Shown here: positions 1-6,239 of the stretch, piece by piece
How the letters are laid out: every line of letters begins with the position of its first letter
Numbering within the stretch: the stretch's first letter is position 1
From: Thiomargarita sp.
GTDB taxonomy: Bacteria > Pseudomonadota > Gammaproteobacteria > Beggiatoales > Beggiatoaceae
NCBI GenBank assembly: GCA_030635005.1
Contig: DAOVZS010000125.1
Location: 1-6,239 of the forward strand
DNA: 6,239 bases
Reading direction: 5' to 3'
The notes under the pieces: generated by a model
Seen by the model: only the letters and a program-made list of their open reading frames with translations
Database searches by the model: none
What the model was told of the DNA's origin: nothing
Made by a program: the position numbers and the translations under genes

Positions 1-44
1 GTTAATGACACTTCTGTTTGCAGAGTCCTCCAGTAGTCTACTTC

Positions 45-74
45 ATCAAATACTTTGGCAAACTTGTATTTGAT
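45..74. promoter_or_regulatory. 9-bp perfect inverted repeat upstream of the hisD-like gene, possible operator
   Basis: The arms ATCAAATAC (45-53) and GTATTTGAT (66-74) are perfect reverse complements separated by 12 bases. The right arm overlaps a weak promoter-like pair, TTGATA (70-75) and CATAAT (91-96), with a short 15-base spacer. An operator or an mRNA-leader hairpin are both possible. The arms are AT-rich and no matching regulator is visible, so the role is inference. The rest of 1-119 holds no gene I can support. Confidence 0.3.
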
Positions 75-119
75 AAAACTGGAATCGTCCCATAATCCAT
101 TTACGACTAATATGACCTG

Positions 120-1415
120 ATGAATATCAATTTATACACACTAGACACACTCTCCCCTTCTGAAATCGCACAACTGTGTAAACGGTCAGAAATGGATATT
201 TCTGAGTTGCAAAAACAAGTACACCCTATTATTCAAAATGTACGTGATAATGGGGATTTAGCATTAATTGAATATAATAAAAAATTTGATAAAGCCACAA
301 TGACGGTGGATCAGTTAAAGGTGACAGAAGCAGAATTTGAACACGCACGTAATAATCTTGATCCCGAAATCAAAGCGGTAATTCAAGCATCTGCTAAAAA
401 TATCAAAAAATTTCATAATGCTCAAATGCCTGAAGAAATGTGGTTTACACAAATTGATGACGGTATTATGGCAGGAGAAAAAATAACCCCCATTACTTCA
501 ATCGGTATTTATGTGCCCCGTGGAAAAGGCTCTTTTCCCTCAGTCATGTTAATGTTGTGTATTCCTGCCATCATCGCTAAAGTATCCAATATCATTGTCT
601 GTACGCCCCCTACTGCAGAAGGCGGTGTTGATGATGCTTCGTTATTTACAGCTGAATTGTGTGGCGTGAAAAATGTCTATAAAGTAGGCGGTGCACACGC
701 TATTGCTGCGATGGCGTATGGGACAGAACATCTGCCTAAAGTAGATAAAGTATTAGGTCCCGGTAATAGCTATGTCTCCGCAGCAAAACGCTTATTATAT
801 GGGGCTATTGATGTCGGTACGCCTGCAGGTCCCAGTGAATCCATTATTTTATGTGATGACACCGTAGATCCAAAAATTGCGGCACTTGATTTACTCATTG
901 AAGCAGAGCATGGTCCTGATTCCACCGCATTACTGGTCACACATTCCCGTGATATTGTTGATAAAGTAATCGCATTATTGCCTGATTTAATCAATGATTT
1001 ACCCGAACAACGCAAAGAATTTTGTAAAACAGTCCTTTCTAATTATGGGGGGATTGTATTAACTTCAAATTTAGAAGCCTCTATTCAATTTGTGAATGAT
1101 TTTGCACCTGAACATCTTGAAGTGTTGGTTGAAGAACCGATGGCAGCTATGAATAAGATTGTCAATGCAGGAGAAATCTTATTAGGACCTCATACCCCCA
1201 TTACCATTGGTAATTTTTCATTAGGTGTGAATGCTATTTTGCCTACAGGTGGATTTGCGAAAACGTTTTCTTGTGTCACCGTTTATGATTTTCTCAAACG
1301 CTCCTCTATTGGTTATCTTACAAAAGAGGGTTATGATAAAATTAAAGACAATGCTCGAAAATTTGCAGAATACGAAGGTTTTGCCTCTCATGCGAATGCG
1401 ATCAGCAAAAGATAA
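120..1415 (+). CDS. hisD: Histidinol dehydrogenase family protein (HisD-like, altered active site)
   Basis: This is a full-length 431-residue member of the zinc- and NAD-dependent histidinol dehydrogenase family, whose classic member oxidises L-histidinol to L-histidine in two steps in the cytoplasm. Visible family motifs are GPGNSYV (213-219), AGPSE (236-240), AEHGPDS (262-268), APEHLE (329-334) and a C-terminal EGFASH (419-424). Relative to E. coli HisD numbering from memory, the catalytic Glu326/His327 are kept (Glu331/His332), as are zinc ligands His262 and His419 (His264, His424), Ser237 (Ser239) and Glu414 (Glu419). However, Gln259 is Glu261, Asp360 is Asn365, and His367 is Ala372. The fold assignment is firm, but the histidinol substrate is doubtful. 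No other his gene is present. The start is fixed by an in-frame TAA at 108-110; no clear Shine-Dalgarno precedes it. Confidence 0.85.
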   Translation: MNINLYTLDTLSPSEIAQLCKRSEMDISELQKQVHPIIQNVRDNGDLALIEYNKKFDKATMTVDQLKVTEAEFEHARNNLDPEIKAVIQASAKNIKKFHNAQMPEEMWFTQIDDGIMAGEKITPITSIGIYVPRGKGSFPSVMLMLCIPAIIAKVSNIIVCTPPTAEGGVDDASLFTAELCGVKNVYKVGGAHAIAAMAYGTEHLPKVDKVLGPGNSYVSAAKRLLYGAIDVGTPAGPSESIILCDDTVDPKIAALDLLIEAEHGPDSTALLVTHSRDIVDKVIALLPDLINDLPEQRKEFCKTVLSNYGGIVLTSNLEASIQFVNDFAPEHLEVLVEEPMAAMNKIVNAGEILLGPHTPITIGNFSLGVNAILPTGGFAKTFSCVTVYDFLKRSSIGYLTKEGYDKIKDNARKFAEYEGFASHANAISKR

Positions 1416-1452
1416 GCATTTATTTTCCATTTTTCTGACTTAAATATCAATT

Positions 1453-2706
1453 ATGTTTTCAAAAGATTTAAATATTGCCGATTTTGATGGTGAATTATGG
1501 CAAGCCATGCAAAACGAAGTCACACGACAAGAAGAACATTTAGAATTAATTGCTTCTGAAAATTATGCCAGCCCTCGTGTTCTTCAAGCACAAGGTTCCG
1601 TTTTAACCAATAAATACGCCGAAGGCTATCCCTTTAAACGCTATTATGGGGGATGTGAATATGTTGATATTGCTGAACAATTAGCCATCGATCGCGCAAA
1701 ACAACTGTTTAAGGCAGATTATGCCAATGTCCAACCGCATTCAGGTTCACAAGCGAATACTGCGGTATATATGGCGTTATTAGAACCTGGAGATACTATT
1801 TTAGGCATGAGTTTAGCCGATGGGGGACATTTGACACATGGGGCAAGTGTTAATTTTTCTGGAAAACTTTATAATGCGATTCAATATGGTTTAAACCTGA
1901 AAACAGGTCAAATTGACTATGAACAAGTTGAGACATTAGCACAAGAACATAAGCCAAAACTGATTATGAGTGGCTTCAGTGCCTATTCTCGTATCGTCGA
2001 TTGGCAACGTTTACGTAATATCGCTGATAAAGTGGGGGCTTATTTAGTCGCCGATATGGCACATGTCGCAGGACTGATTGCAGTGGGTTTATATCCTAGC
2101 CCGGTACAGATTGCTGATATCACCACCACCACTACCCATAAGACATTACGCGGTCCTCGGGGTGGTTTAATTTTAGCAAAATCTAATCCTACTATTGAGA
2201 AAAAACTCAATTCTGTTGTATTTCCAGGCATACAAGGCGGTCCTTTAATGCACGTAATTGCTGCCAAAGCAGTTGCTTTAAAAGAAGCCTTACAACCCGA
2301 ATTTAAAACCTATCAAGCCCAAGTCTTAGAAAATGCACGTGCGATGGTGACGGTGATTCAGAAAGGGGGCTATAAAATTGTGTCAGGCGGAACAGATAAC
2401 CATTTGTTTTTAATTGATTTAATTAATAAGGACATTACGGGCAAAGCAGCAGATGCAGCCTTAGGGCGTGCCAATATCACCGTTAATAAAAACACCGTTC
2501 CTAATGAGCCACGTTCTCCCTTTGTTACCAGCGGTTTGCGTTTAGGCACGCCAGCGATTACCACACGAGGCATGGGTGTGACAGAAGTCACCGACATTGC
2601 CCAATGGATTTGTCATATTCTAGATGATATTGAAGACAATGATCGACAAAGCAAGATAAAAGCCAAAGTGCTTGAATTGTGTGCCCGTTTTCCTGTTTAT
2701 GGTTAA
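1453..2706 (+). CDS. glyA: Serine hydroxymethyltransferase
   Basis: This PLP-dependent cytoplasmic enzyme converts serine and tetrahydrofolate to glycine and 5,10-methylenetetrahydrofolate, the main source of one-carbon units. At 417 residues it has the normal bacterial length. Landmarks are the N-terminal HLELIASENYAS (29-40), NKYAEGYP (53-60), YYGG (64-67), the PLP-binding lysine Lys230 in TTTTTHKTLRGPRGG (224-238), FPGIQGGP (257-264), and SGLRLGTPA (360-368) with the substrate-carboxylate arginine Arg363. All expected active-site regions are intact. It lies 37 bases after the HisD-like gene and 11 bases before ribD. An in-frame TAA at 1441-1443 rules out an upstream start. The leader is AT-rich without a recognisable Shine-Dalgarno sequence. 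Confidence 0.97.
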   Translation: MFSKDLNIADFDGELWQAMQNEVTRQEEHLELIASENYASPRVLQAQGSVLTNKYAEGYPFKRYYGGCEYVDIAEQLAIDRAKQLFKADYANVQPHSGSQANTAVYMALLEPGDTILGMSLADGGHLTHGASVNFSGKLYNAIQYGLNLKTGQIDYEQVETLAQEHKPKLIMSGFSAYSRIVDWQRLRNIADKVGAYLVADMAHVAGLIAVGLYPSPVQIADITTTTTHKTLRGPRGGLILAKSNPTIEKKLNSVVFPGIQGGPLMHVIAAKAVALKEALQPEFKTYQAQVLENARAMVTVIQKGGYKIVSGGTDNHLFLIDLINKDITGKAADAALGRANITVNKNTVPNEPRSPFVTSGLRLGTPAITTRGMGVTEVTDIAQWICHILDDIEDNDRQSKIKAKVLELCARFPVYG

Positions 2707-2713
2707 GAGGAAG
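2707..2713 (+). promoter_or_regulatory. Shine-Dalgarno site that sets the ribD start
   Basis: The run GAGGAAG lies between the glyA stop (2704-2706) and ATG 2718, with GAGGA six bases before that ATG. It favours 2718 over the in-frame ATG at 2679 inside glyA, which would add 13 residues unlike the family N-terminus. It is the only strong ribosome binding site among the five plus-strand genes. Confidence 0.8.
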
Positions 2714-2717
2714 TTTA

Positions 2718-3869
2718 ATGATAAATGAAACAGAAGCTCAAAAGCCAGTTGACCAATATTATATGGCACAAGCATTACGCCTAGCAAAAAGAGGGTTATG
2801 GACCACTGATCCCAATCCTCGTGCTGGCTGTGTCATTGTACAAGATGGAAAGATTGTCGGTGAAGGCTGGCATAAAGTGGCAGGAAAACCCCATGCTGAA
2901 GTCTATGCCTTACAACAAGCCAAAGAGAAAGCACAGGGTGCAACGTGTTATGTGACTTTAGAGCCGTGTTGTCATCAGGGACGTACTCCGCCCTGTACGG
3001 AGGCTTTAATTAAAGCAGGGATCACGCGCGTTGTCTTAGCCATGACTGATCCCAATCCTTTAGTCTCAAGTAAAGGCATAGAACGATTATTAAAAGCGGG
3101 AATCATCATAGAAACAGGCATTTTAAGTCAAGAAGCTGAACAATTGAATCCTGGTTTTTTTATGCGTATGCGTCAGAATCGTCCCTACATCCGTTCAAAA
3201 TTAGGGATGAGTCTTGATGGACGTACTGCCATGGCTTCTGGAGAAAGTAAGTGGATTACTTCTGTAGAAGCGCGTCATGATGTTCAATGTTTACGCGCCC
3301 GCAGTTCCGCTATTATGACAGGTGCTGGCACTGTTTTAATGGATGATCCCCAATTAACAGTACGCGAGGCTGAGCTCCCCTGTTATTTGCAAGCTGATAA
3401 ACCAGTTGATATTAAAATTCCGTTACGCGTTGTTATTGATACGCATTTAAGTACGCCCGCACAGTCGCGTCTTTTGAAACAAGCGGGAGAAACGGTAATT
3501 TTTACTGCTTCAAAGAGTAAATCAGCCACCAATATTCTTGAGCAAGCAGGAGCACGTGTTATTTACTTACCGGGTCAAAATGGAGAAGTCGATTTACGCT
3601 TAGCCTGTCAACTGTTGGCTCAGGAATATGAAACCAATGAAGTGTTAATTGAAACAGGGGCTACTTTAAGCGGTGCGATGTTACGCCAAGGTTTAATTGA
3701 TGAAATCAAAATTTATATGGCGCCGATATTGATGGGTAATAAAGCACGTGGCTTATTTGATTTACCTCACATTGAACTCCTAGAACAACATATCTCCTTA
3801 AATATCACTGACATACGGGCAGTGGGAGATAATTGGCGTATTACGGCATTGCCGATTTATGAATCCTAA
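2718..3869 (+). CDS. ribD: Bifunctional diaminohydroxyphosphoribosylaminopyrimidine deaminase / 5-amino-6-(5-phosphoribosylamino)uracil reductase
   Basis: RibD carries out the second and third steps of riboflavin synthesis: deamination of the GTP cyclohydrolase II product, then NADPH-dependent reduction of its ribose. The 383-residue protein has both domains. The N-terminal cytidine-deaminase-like domain (about 12-150) shows DPNPRAGCVIV (31-41), the zinc-site HAE (59-61) and PCCHQGRTPPC (83-93), so the zinc ligands should be His59, Cys84 and Cys93, with Glu61 as proton shuttle. The reductase domain (about 155-380) begins at RPYIRSKLGMSLDGRTA (155-171) and has ITSVEAR (180-186), GAGTVLMDDPQLTVR (202-216) and IETGATLSGAML (311-322). 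Both parts look functional. It follows glyA by 11 bases and is probably co-transcribed with it. The usual neighbour nrdR is not between them. Confidence 0.96.
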   Translation: MINETEAQKPVDQYYMAQALRLAKRGLWTTDPNPRAGCVIVQDGKIVGEGWHKVAGKPHAEVYALQQAKEKAQGATCYVTLEPCCHQGRTPPCTEALIKAGITRVVLAMTDPNPLVSSKGIERLLKAGIIIETGILSQEAEQLNPGFFMRMRQNRPYIRSKLGMSLDGRTAMASGESKWITSVEARHDVQCLRARSSAIMTGAGTVLMDDPQLTVREAELPCYLQADKPVDIKIPLRVVIDTHLSTPAQSRLLKQAGETVIFTASKSKSATNILEQAGARVIYLPGQNGEVDLRLACQLLAQEYETNEVLIETGATLSGAMLRQGLIDEIKIYMAPILMGNKARGLFDLPHIELLEQHISLNITDIRAVGDNWRITALPIYES

Positions 3870-3917
3870 TTTTCAAGACAAGTTTGGAATTGAGTACATC
3901 AATATTATTATTTAACT

Positions 3918-4949
3918 ATGAATACATCCTCAAGTATTATTCCCACTCATTATTGGAAACCTTTAACAGAAGGGCGTATTCAATGTACTTTATGTCCACG
4001 GGCTTGCCAGATTAAAGAAGGCGACACCGGTTTATGTTTTGTACGAGCCAATCAAGATCAACGTATGGTATTAACGACTTATGGACGATCCAGTGGTTTT
4101 TGTGTTGATCCCATTGAGAAAAAACCCTTATATCATTTTTTACCAGGAACAGAGATCTTGTCCTTTGGGACAGCAGGGTGTAATTTAACGTGTAAATTTT
4201 GTCAGAATTGGGATATCAGTAAATCACGTAAAATGGACAGGCTGGCAGAACATGCGACACCTGAAATGATCGCACGTTCCGCGAAAAGCCTGAATTGTCG
4301 CGGTGTCGCCTATACTTACAATGAACCCATTATTTTTCATGAATACGCGATTGATGTGGCTAAAGCCTGTCGTCAAGTCGGTTTAAAATCTGTGGCTGTC
4401 ACAGCAGGTTATATTTGTGATGCACCCCGTCAAGAGTTTTTTAGCGTCATGGATGCAGCTAATGTTGATTTAAAAGCGTTTACTGAAAAATTTTATGTGA
4501 CAATGACGGGAGGACATTTACAACCCGTATTAGAAACCTTGCGTTATCTCAAACATGAAACCAACGTTTGGCTTGAATTAACCACCTTGCTGATTTCCGG
4601 TGAAAATGATTCTGAAAAAGAAATTGAAGGGATGACACAATGGGTGGTAGAGAATTTGGGATCTGATGTGCCGATGCATTTCACCGCCTTTCATCCTGCT
4701 TGGAAAATGTTAAATCATGTGCACACATCAGCACATACCCTCAGTCGAGCACGTGACATTGCTTTAAAAAACGGGGTACATTATGCCTATACGGGTAATG
4801 TTTCTGATCCACACGGAGGCAGTACCTATTGTCATCATTGTGGACATGTGTTGATTGGGCGTTCTCAATATCTCATAGAAGAACGGCATATAAGCGAAGA
4901 TGGAAAATGTCATGTGTGTGGTACACAATGTGCGGGATTATTTGAATAA
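3918..4949 (+). CDS. amrS: AmmeMemoRadiSam system radical SAM enzyme
   Basis: This 343-residue protein resembles the radical SAM member of the AmmeMemoRadiSam system, a family whose exact reaction is unsettled as far as I know. It is related in layout to pyruvate formate-lyase activating enzymes. The radical SAM cluster motif is CNLTCKFCQNW (88-98), with iron-sulfur ligands Cys88, Cys92 and Cys95. A Cys-rich N-terminal segment, CTLCPRAC (23-30) with Cys40, precedes it, and YTYNEP (132-137), VDLKAF (183-188) and FTAFHPAW (255-262) are family-typical. The C-terminus holds further Cys pairs, CHHCG (305-309) and CHVCGTQC (331-338), which could bind a metal. The expected AMMECR1/Memo partner is not in the window. 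An in-frame TGA at 3891-3893 limits the start. No Shine-Dalgarno is seen in the 48-base leader (3870-3917). Confidence 0.9.
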   Translation: MNTSSSIIPTHYWKPLTEGRIQCTLCPRACQIKEGDTGLCFVRANQDQRMVLTTYGRSSGFCVDPIEKKPLYHFLPGTEILSFGTAGCNLTCKFCQNWDISKSRKMDRLAEHATPEMIARSAKSLNCRGVAYTYNEPIIFHEYAIDVAKACRQVGLKSVAVTAGYICDAPRQEFFSVMDAANVDLKAFTEKFYVTMTGGHLQPVLETLRYLKHETNVWLELTTLLISGENDSEKEIEGMTQWVVENLGSDVPMHFTAFHPAWKMLNHVHTSAHTLSRARDIALKNGVHYAYTGNVSDPHGGSTYCHHCGHVLIGRSQYLIEERHISEDGKCHVCGTQCAGLFE

Positions 4950-4966
4950 GTAAGCATTGTTTATAC

Positions 4967-4995
4967 ATACAAGCCCTGAAAGGGCGACGTATATC
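4967..4995 (+). repeat. Palindromic intergenic repeat, copy 1
   Basis: A 29-base unit is built round GCCCT-GAA-AGGGC (4973-4985). It matches copy 2 (5995-6023, opposite strand) at 27 of 29 positions, differing at two bases after the core. Repeats with this GCCCTGAAAGGGC core recur between genes in many bacterial genomes and behave like REP elements; this is recalled, not searched. It is directly followed by the stronger hairpin at 4996-5018. Confidence 0.8.
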
Positions 4996-5020
4996 AACCT
5001 AGGGCAATGCCCTAGGTTTT
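4996..5020 (+). terminator. Perfect 10-bp hairpin after amrS, possible terminator and part of the repeat element
   Basis: AACCTAGGGC (4996-5005) pairs perfectly with GCCCTAGGTT (5009-5018) round a 3-base AAT loop, and a short TTTT (5017-5020) follows. The stem is strong but the T-run is short, with two of its four bases in the stem, so termination of the amrS transcript would be partial or uncertain. The hairpin may simply be the second half of the repeat element that begins at 4967. Confidence 0.5.
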
Positions 5021-5036
5021 AACTTTTATTTGAATC

Positions 5037-5984
5037 ATGAATATTAATAATATTTGGTATCACACGCATCCCATCAGATTTTTATTAGCCCCTTTATCTT
5101 GGCTATTTTGTTTACTTGTCTGGGTACGTCGCAAGATTTATTGTTTGGGTTTTACATATCAAGTCCCTATTCCGGTCATTATCGTGGGCAATATTACGGT
5201 GGGGGGAACAGGTAAAACGCCTTTAGTTATTTGGTTAGGACAGTTTTTAAAAAAGCACGGTTTTAAACCAGGTATTGTTAGTCGTGGTTATGGGGGCAAA
5301 GCGAAAAAATGGCCGATTTCCGTTTTTTCGGATAGTAATCCTTATCTTGTGGGTGATGAACCTGTTTTATTAGCACGACATAGTGGCTGTCCAGTAGCCA
5401 TTGCACCCCGTCGTATTATTGCGGTAGAAAGTTTGTTAGATCAGTGTGATGTCATTATTTGTGATGATGGATTACAACATTATGCCTTACACCGAGATAT
5501 AGAGATTGTAGTGATTGATGCGCGTCGTCGTTATGGTAATGGCTTATGTTTACCCGCTGGACCTTTACGAGAACCAGTCAGTAGATTAGACAGTGTCGAT
5601 TTTGTCATCAGTAATGGACATACGATGCAGTTTGAGTTTAGCGATTTGAGGCAGGTGGCAGATAATACAGTCTCTCAAGCATTATCAGCCTTACAGGGAA
5701 AAACAGTACATGCGATTGCAGGTATTGGACATCCTGCCCGTTTTTTCAGCTATTTACGGGAACAAGGCTTAATACTACATTGTCATGAATTTCCAGATCA
5801 TTATTATTATACAGCGAGTGATATTCAATTTAATGATGCGTTACCCATCATTATGACTGAAAAAGATGCGGTGAAATGTCAGACATTTGCAACTACACAA
5901 CATTGGTATTTACCAATAACAGCACAATTACCCGCTCAATTTGGTGATTCCTTACTTCAAACAATAAAAAATATCACAAAATAG
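5037..5984 (+). CDS. lpxK: Tetraacyldisaccharide 4'-kinase
   Basis: LpxK phosphorylates the 4' position of the tetraacyldisaccharide 1-phosphate, giving lipid IVA in the Raetz pathway at the cytoplasmic face of the inner membrane. The 315-residue protein is near normal length. It has a hydrophobic N-terminal membrane segment (about 14-31), a P-loop in VGNITVGGTGKTP (50-62) with Lys60, SRGYGG (82-87), VGDEP (105-109), ICDDGLQH (141-148) with the acidic pair Asp143/Asp144, PAGPLREP (173-180), GIGHPARF (229-236) and MTEKDAVK (273-280). All key motifs are intact. The start is fixed by an in-frame TGA at 5031-5033, and there is no obvious Shine-Dalgarno. It stands apart from msbA and kdsB, which often neighbour it, and is bracketed by inverted repeat copies. 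Confidence 0.96.
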   Translation: MNINNIWYHTHPIRFLLAPLSWLFCLLVWVRRKIYCLGFTYQVPIPVIIVGNITVGGTGKTPLVIWLGQFLKKHGFKPGIVSRGYGGKAKKWPISVFSDSNPYLVGDEPVLLARHSGCPVAIAPRRIIAVESLLDQCDVIICDDGLQHYALHRDIEIVVIDARRRYGNGLCLPAGPLREPVSRLDSVDFVISNGHTMQFEFSDLRQVADNTVSQALSALQGKTVHAIAGIGHPARFFSYLREQGLILHCHEFPDHYYYTASDIQFNDALPIIMTEKDAVKCQTFATTQHWYLPITAQLPAQFGDSLLQTIKNITK

Positions 5985-5992
5985 AAGTTAGT

Positions 5993-6026
5993 GCGATATA
6001 TATCGCCCTTTCAGGGCTTGTATCGC
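5993..6026. terminator. Nested palindromes between convergent genes, possible bidirectional terminator
   Basis: Three palindromic pairings share this stretch: GCGATATATATCGC (5993-6006) is a perfect 14-base palindrome, GCCCT/AGGGC (6005-6009 with 6013-6017) forms the repeat-core hairpin, and GCGATA (5993-5998) can also pair with TATCGC (6021-6026) to enclose that hairpin. It sits in the 45-base gap between the lpxK stop and the minus-strand stop, where a shared terminator is expected. No T-run follows on either strand, so this role is inferred from position. Confidence 0.4.
5995..6023 (-). repeat. Palindromic intergenic repeat, copy 2 (inverted)
   Basis: Read on the minus strand, this is the same 29-base unit as copy 1 with 27 of 29 identities, including 21 contiguous bases. 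It is oriented opposite to copy 1, so lpxK lies between inverted copies about 1 kb apart. It lacks the adjacent 10-bp hairpin of copy 1, although AGGGCAAT, one arm plus loop of that hairpin, appears at 6036-6043 on the plus strand. Confidence 0.8.
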
Positions 6027-6029
6027 TAA

Positions 6030-6239
6030 TCACTCAGGGCAATAATACTCTATCAATTCTCTGGCATTATGTAAATGTAAATAGGTATCATCCCCAGCAG
6101 GTCCATGAAGCATAGATTCTCCAAAAACACTTAAATCTTCTAACCAAATCTTAAATCCATCCATATCTGCAATGACATCATAGCTATAATAAGACGCATT
6201 ACCCATGGCTGGAATAAGGGATTCATTGATTTTATGGCA
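6030..6239 (-). CDS. Hypothetical protein, C-terminal part (cut by window edge)
   Basis: The minus strand is open from the right edge for 69 codons to a TGA at 6030-6032. The visible C-terminus includes SYYSYDVIADMDGFKIWLED, then LSVFGES, and ends in ELIEYYCPE. The composition is protein-like (mixed acidic, aromatic and aliphatic residues, few basic ones) with no membrane segment. I do not recognise the family. The start lies outside the window. It converges on lpxK with 45 bases between stops. The last few codons overlap a repeat-like AGGGCAAT stretch, so the extreme C-terminus may have been set by the repeat. A chance open frame is possible but less likely given the length and composition. 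Confidence 0.6.
   Translation of the reverse strand, partial: CHKINESLIPAMGNASYYSYDVIADMDGFKIWLEDLSVFGESMLHGPAGDDTYLHLHNARELIEYYCPE

Noticed and set aside
1..119. Upstream gene such as hisG ending at the TGA overlapping the hisD-like start.
   Set aside because: All three plus frames carry stops (for example TAG 34-36, TGA 71-73), and no HisG C-terminal motif is visible.
1..131. Minus-strand open frame running off the left edge (includes VILVVNGLWDD).
   Set aside because: It has no ATG, GTG or TTG near its upstream stop at 132-134, overlaps the hisD-like start, and about 40 open codons can occur by chance. I recognise no family; a gene remnant remains possible.
770..2597. Long minus-strand and alternative plus-strand frames inside the hisD-like gene and glyA.
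   Set aside because: They lie within well-conserved genes in other frames and their translations show no protein family features.
2679..2717. Earlier ribD start inside glyA.
   Set aside because: It would add 13 residues unlike RibD N-termini, while ATG 2718 has a well-spaced Shine-Dalgarno.
4957..4995. Promoter for lpxK (TATACA 4962-4967 or TATATC 4990-4995 as -10).
   Set aside because: No acceptable -35 sequence lies at proper spacing, and the second candidate is inside the repeat unit.
4967..6023. CRISPR-like array from the repeated GCCCTGAAAGGGC units.
   Set aside because: There are only two copies, 1 kb apart in opposite orientation, with a gene between and no cas genes.

Overview
The window reads as ordinary chromosomal DNA of an AT-rich (about 40% G+C by eye) Gram-negative bacterium. 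LpxK (lipid A synthesis) shows an outer membrane. The protein styles, together with short palindromic repeats of the GCCCTGAAAGGGC type, suggest a gammaproteobacterium, perhaps a Beggiatoa/Thiothrix-like sulfur oxidiser. That placement is an impression from memory and was not tested.

Layout: a 119-base leader with no supported gene but a 9-bp inverted repeat; then five complete plus-strand genes, and a minus-strand gene cut by the right edge. The plus-strand genes are a histidinol dehydrogenase family protein (120-1415), serine hydroxymethyltransferase glyA (1453-2706), the bifunctional riboflavin enzyme ribD (start corrected to 2718, ending 3869), the radical SAM protein of the AmmeMemoRadiSam system (3918-4949) and lpxK (5037-5984). 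The partial gene (6030-6239) converges on lpxK and was not recognised. The longest gap is the 119-base leader; the others are 11 to 87 bases, so no stretch over 300 bases lacks a gene.

Only glyA-ribD (11 bases apart, with a good Shine-Dalgarno site) looks tightly coupled. The genes serve unrelated tasks: one-carbon metabolism, riboflavin synthesis, an uncharacterised radical SAM modification and lipid A synthesis. They read as co-directional housekeeping genes rather than one pathway.

The two points most worth attention are these. (1) The HisD-like protein keeps the catalytic Glu-His pair but has changed two of the four expected zinc ligands and the histidinol-contacting His, so it may be a paralog with another substrate. 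(2) lpxK is bracketed by two copies of a palindromic repeat in opposite orientation (27 of 29 bases identical). One copy carries a perfect 10-bp hairpin just before the lpxK start; the other forms nested palindromes at the convergent junction. I found no CRISPR array, tRNA, rRNA, transposase or clear multi-gene novel system.
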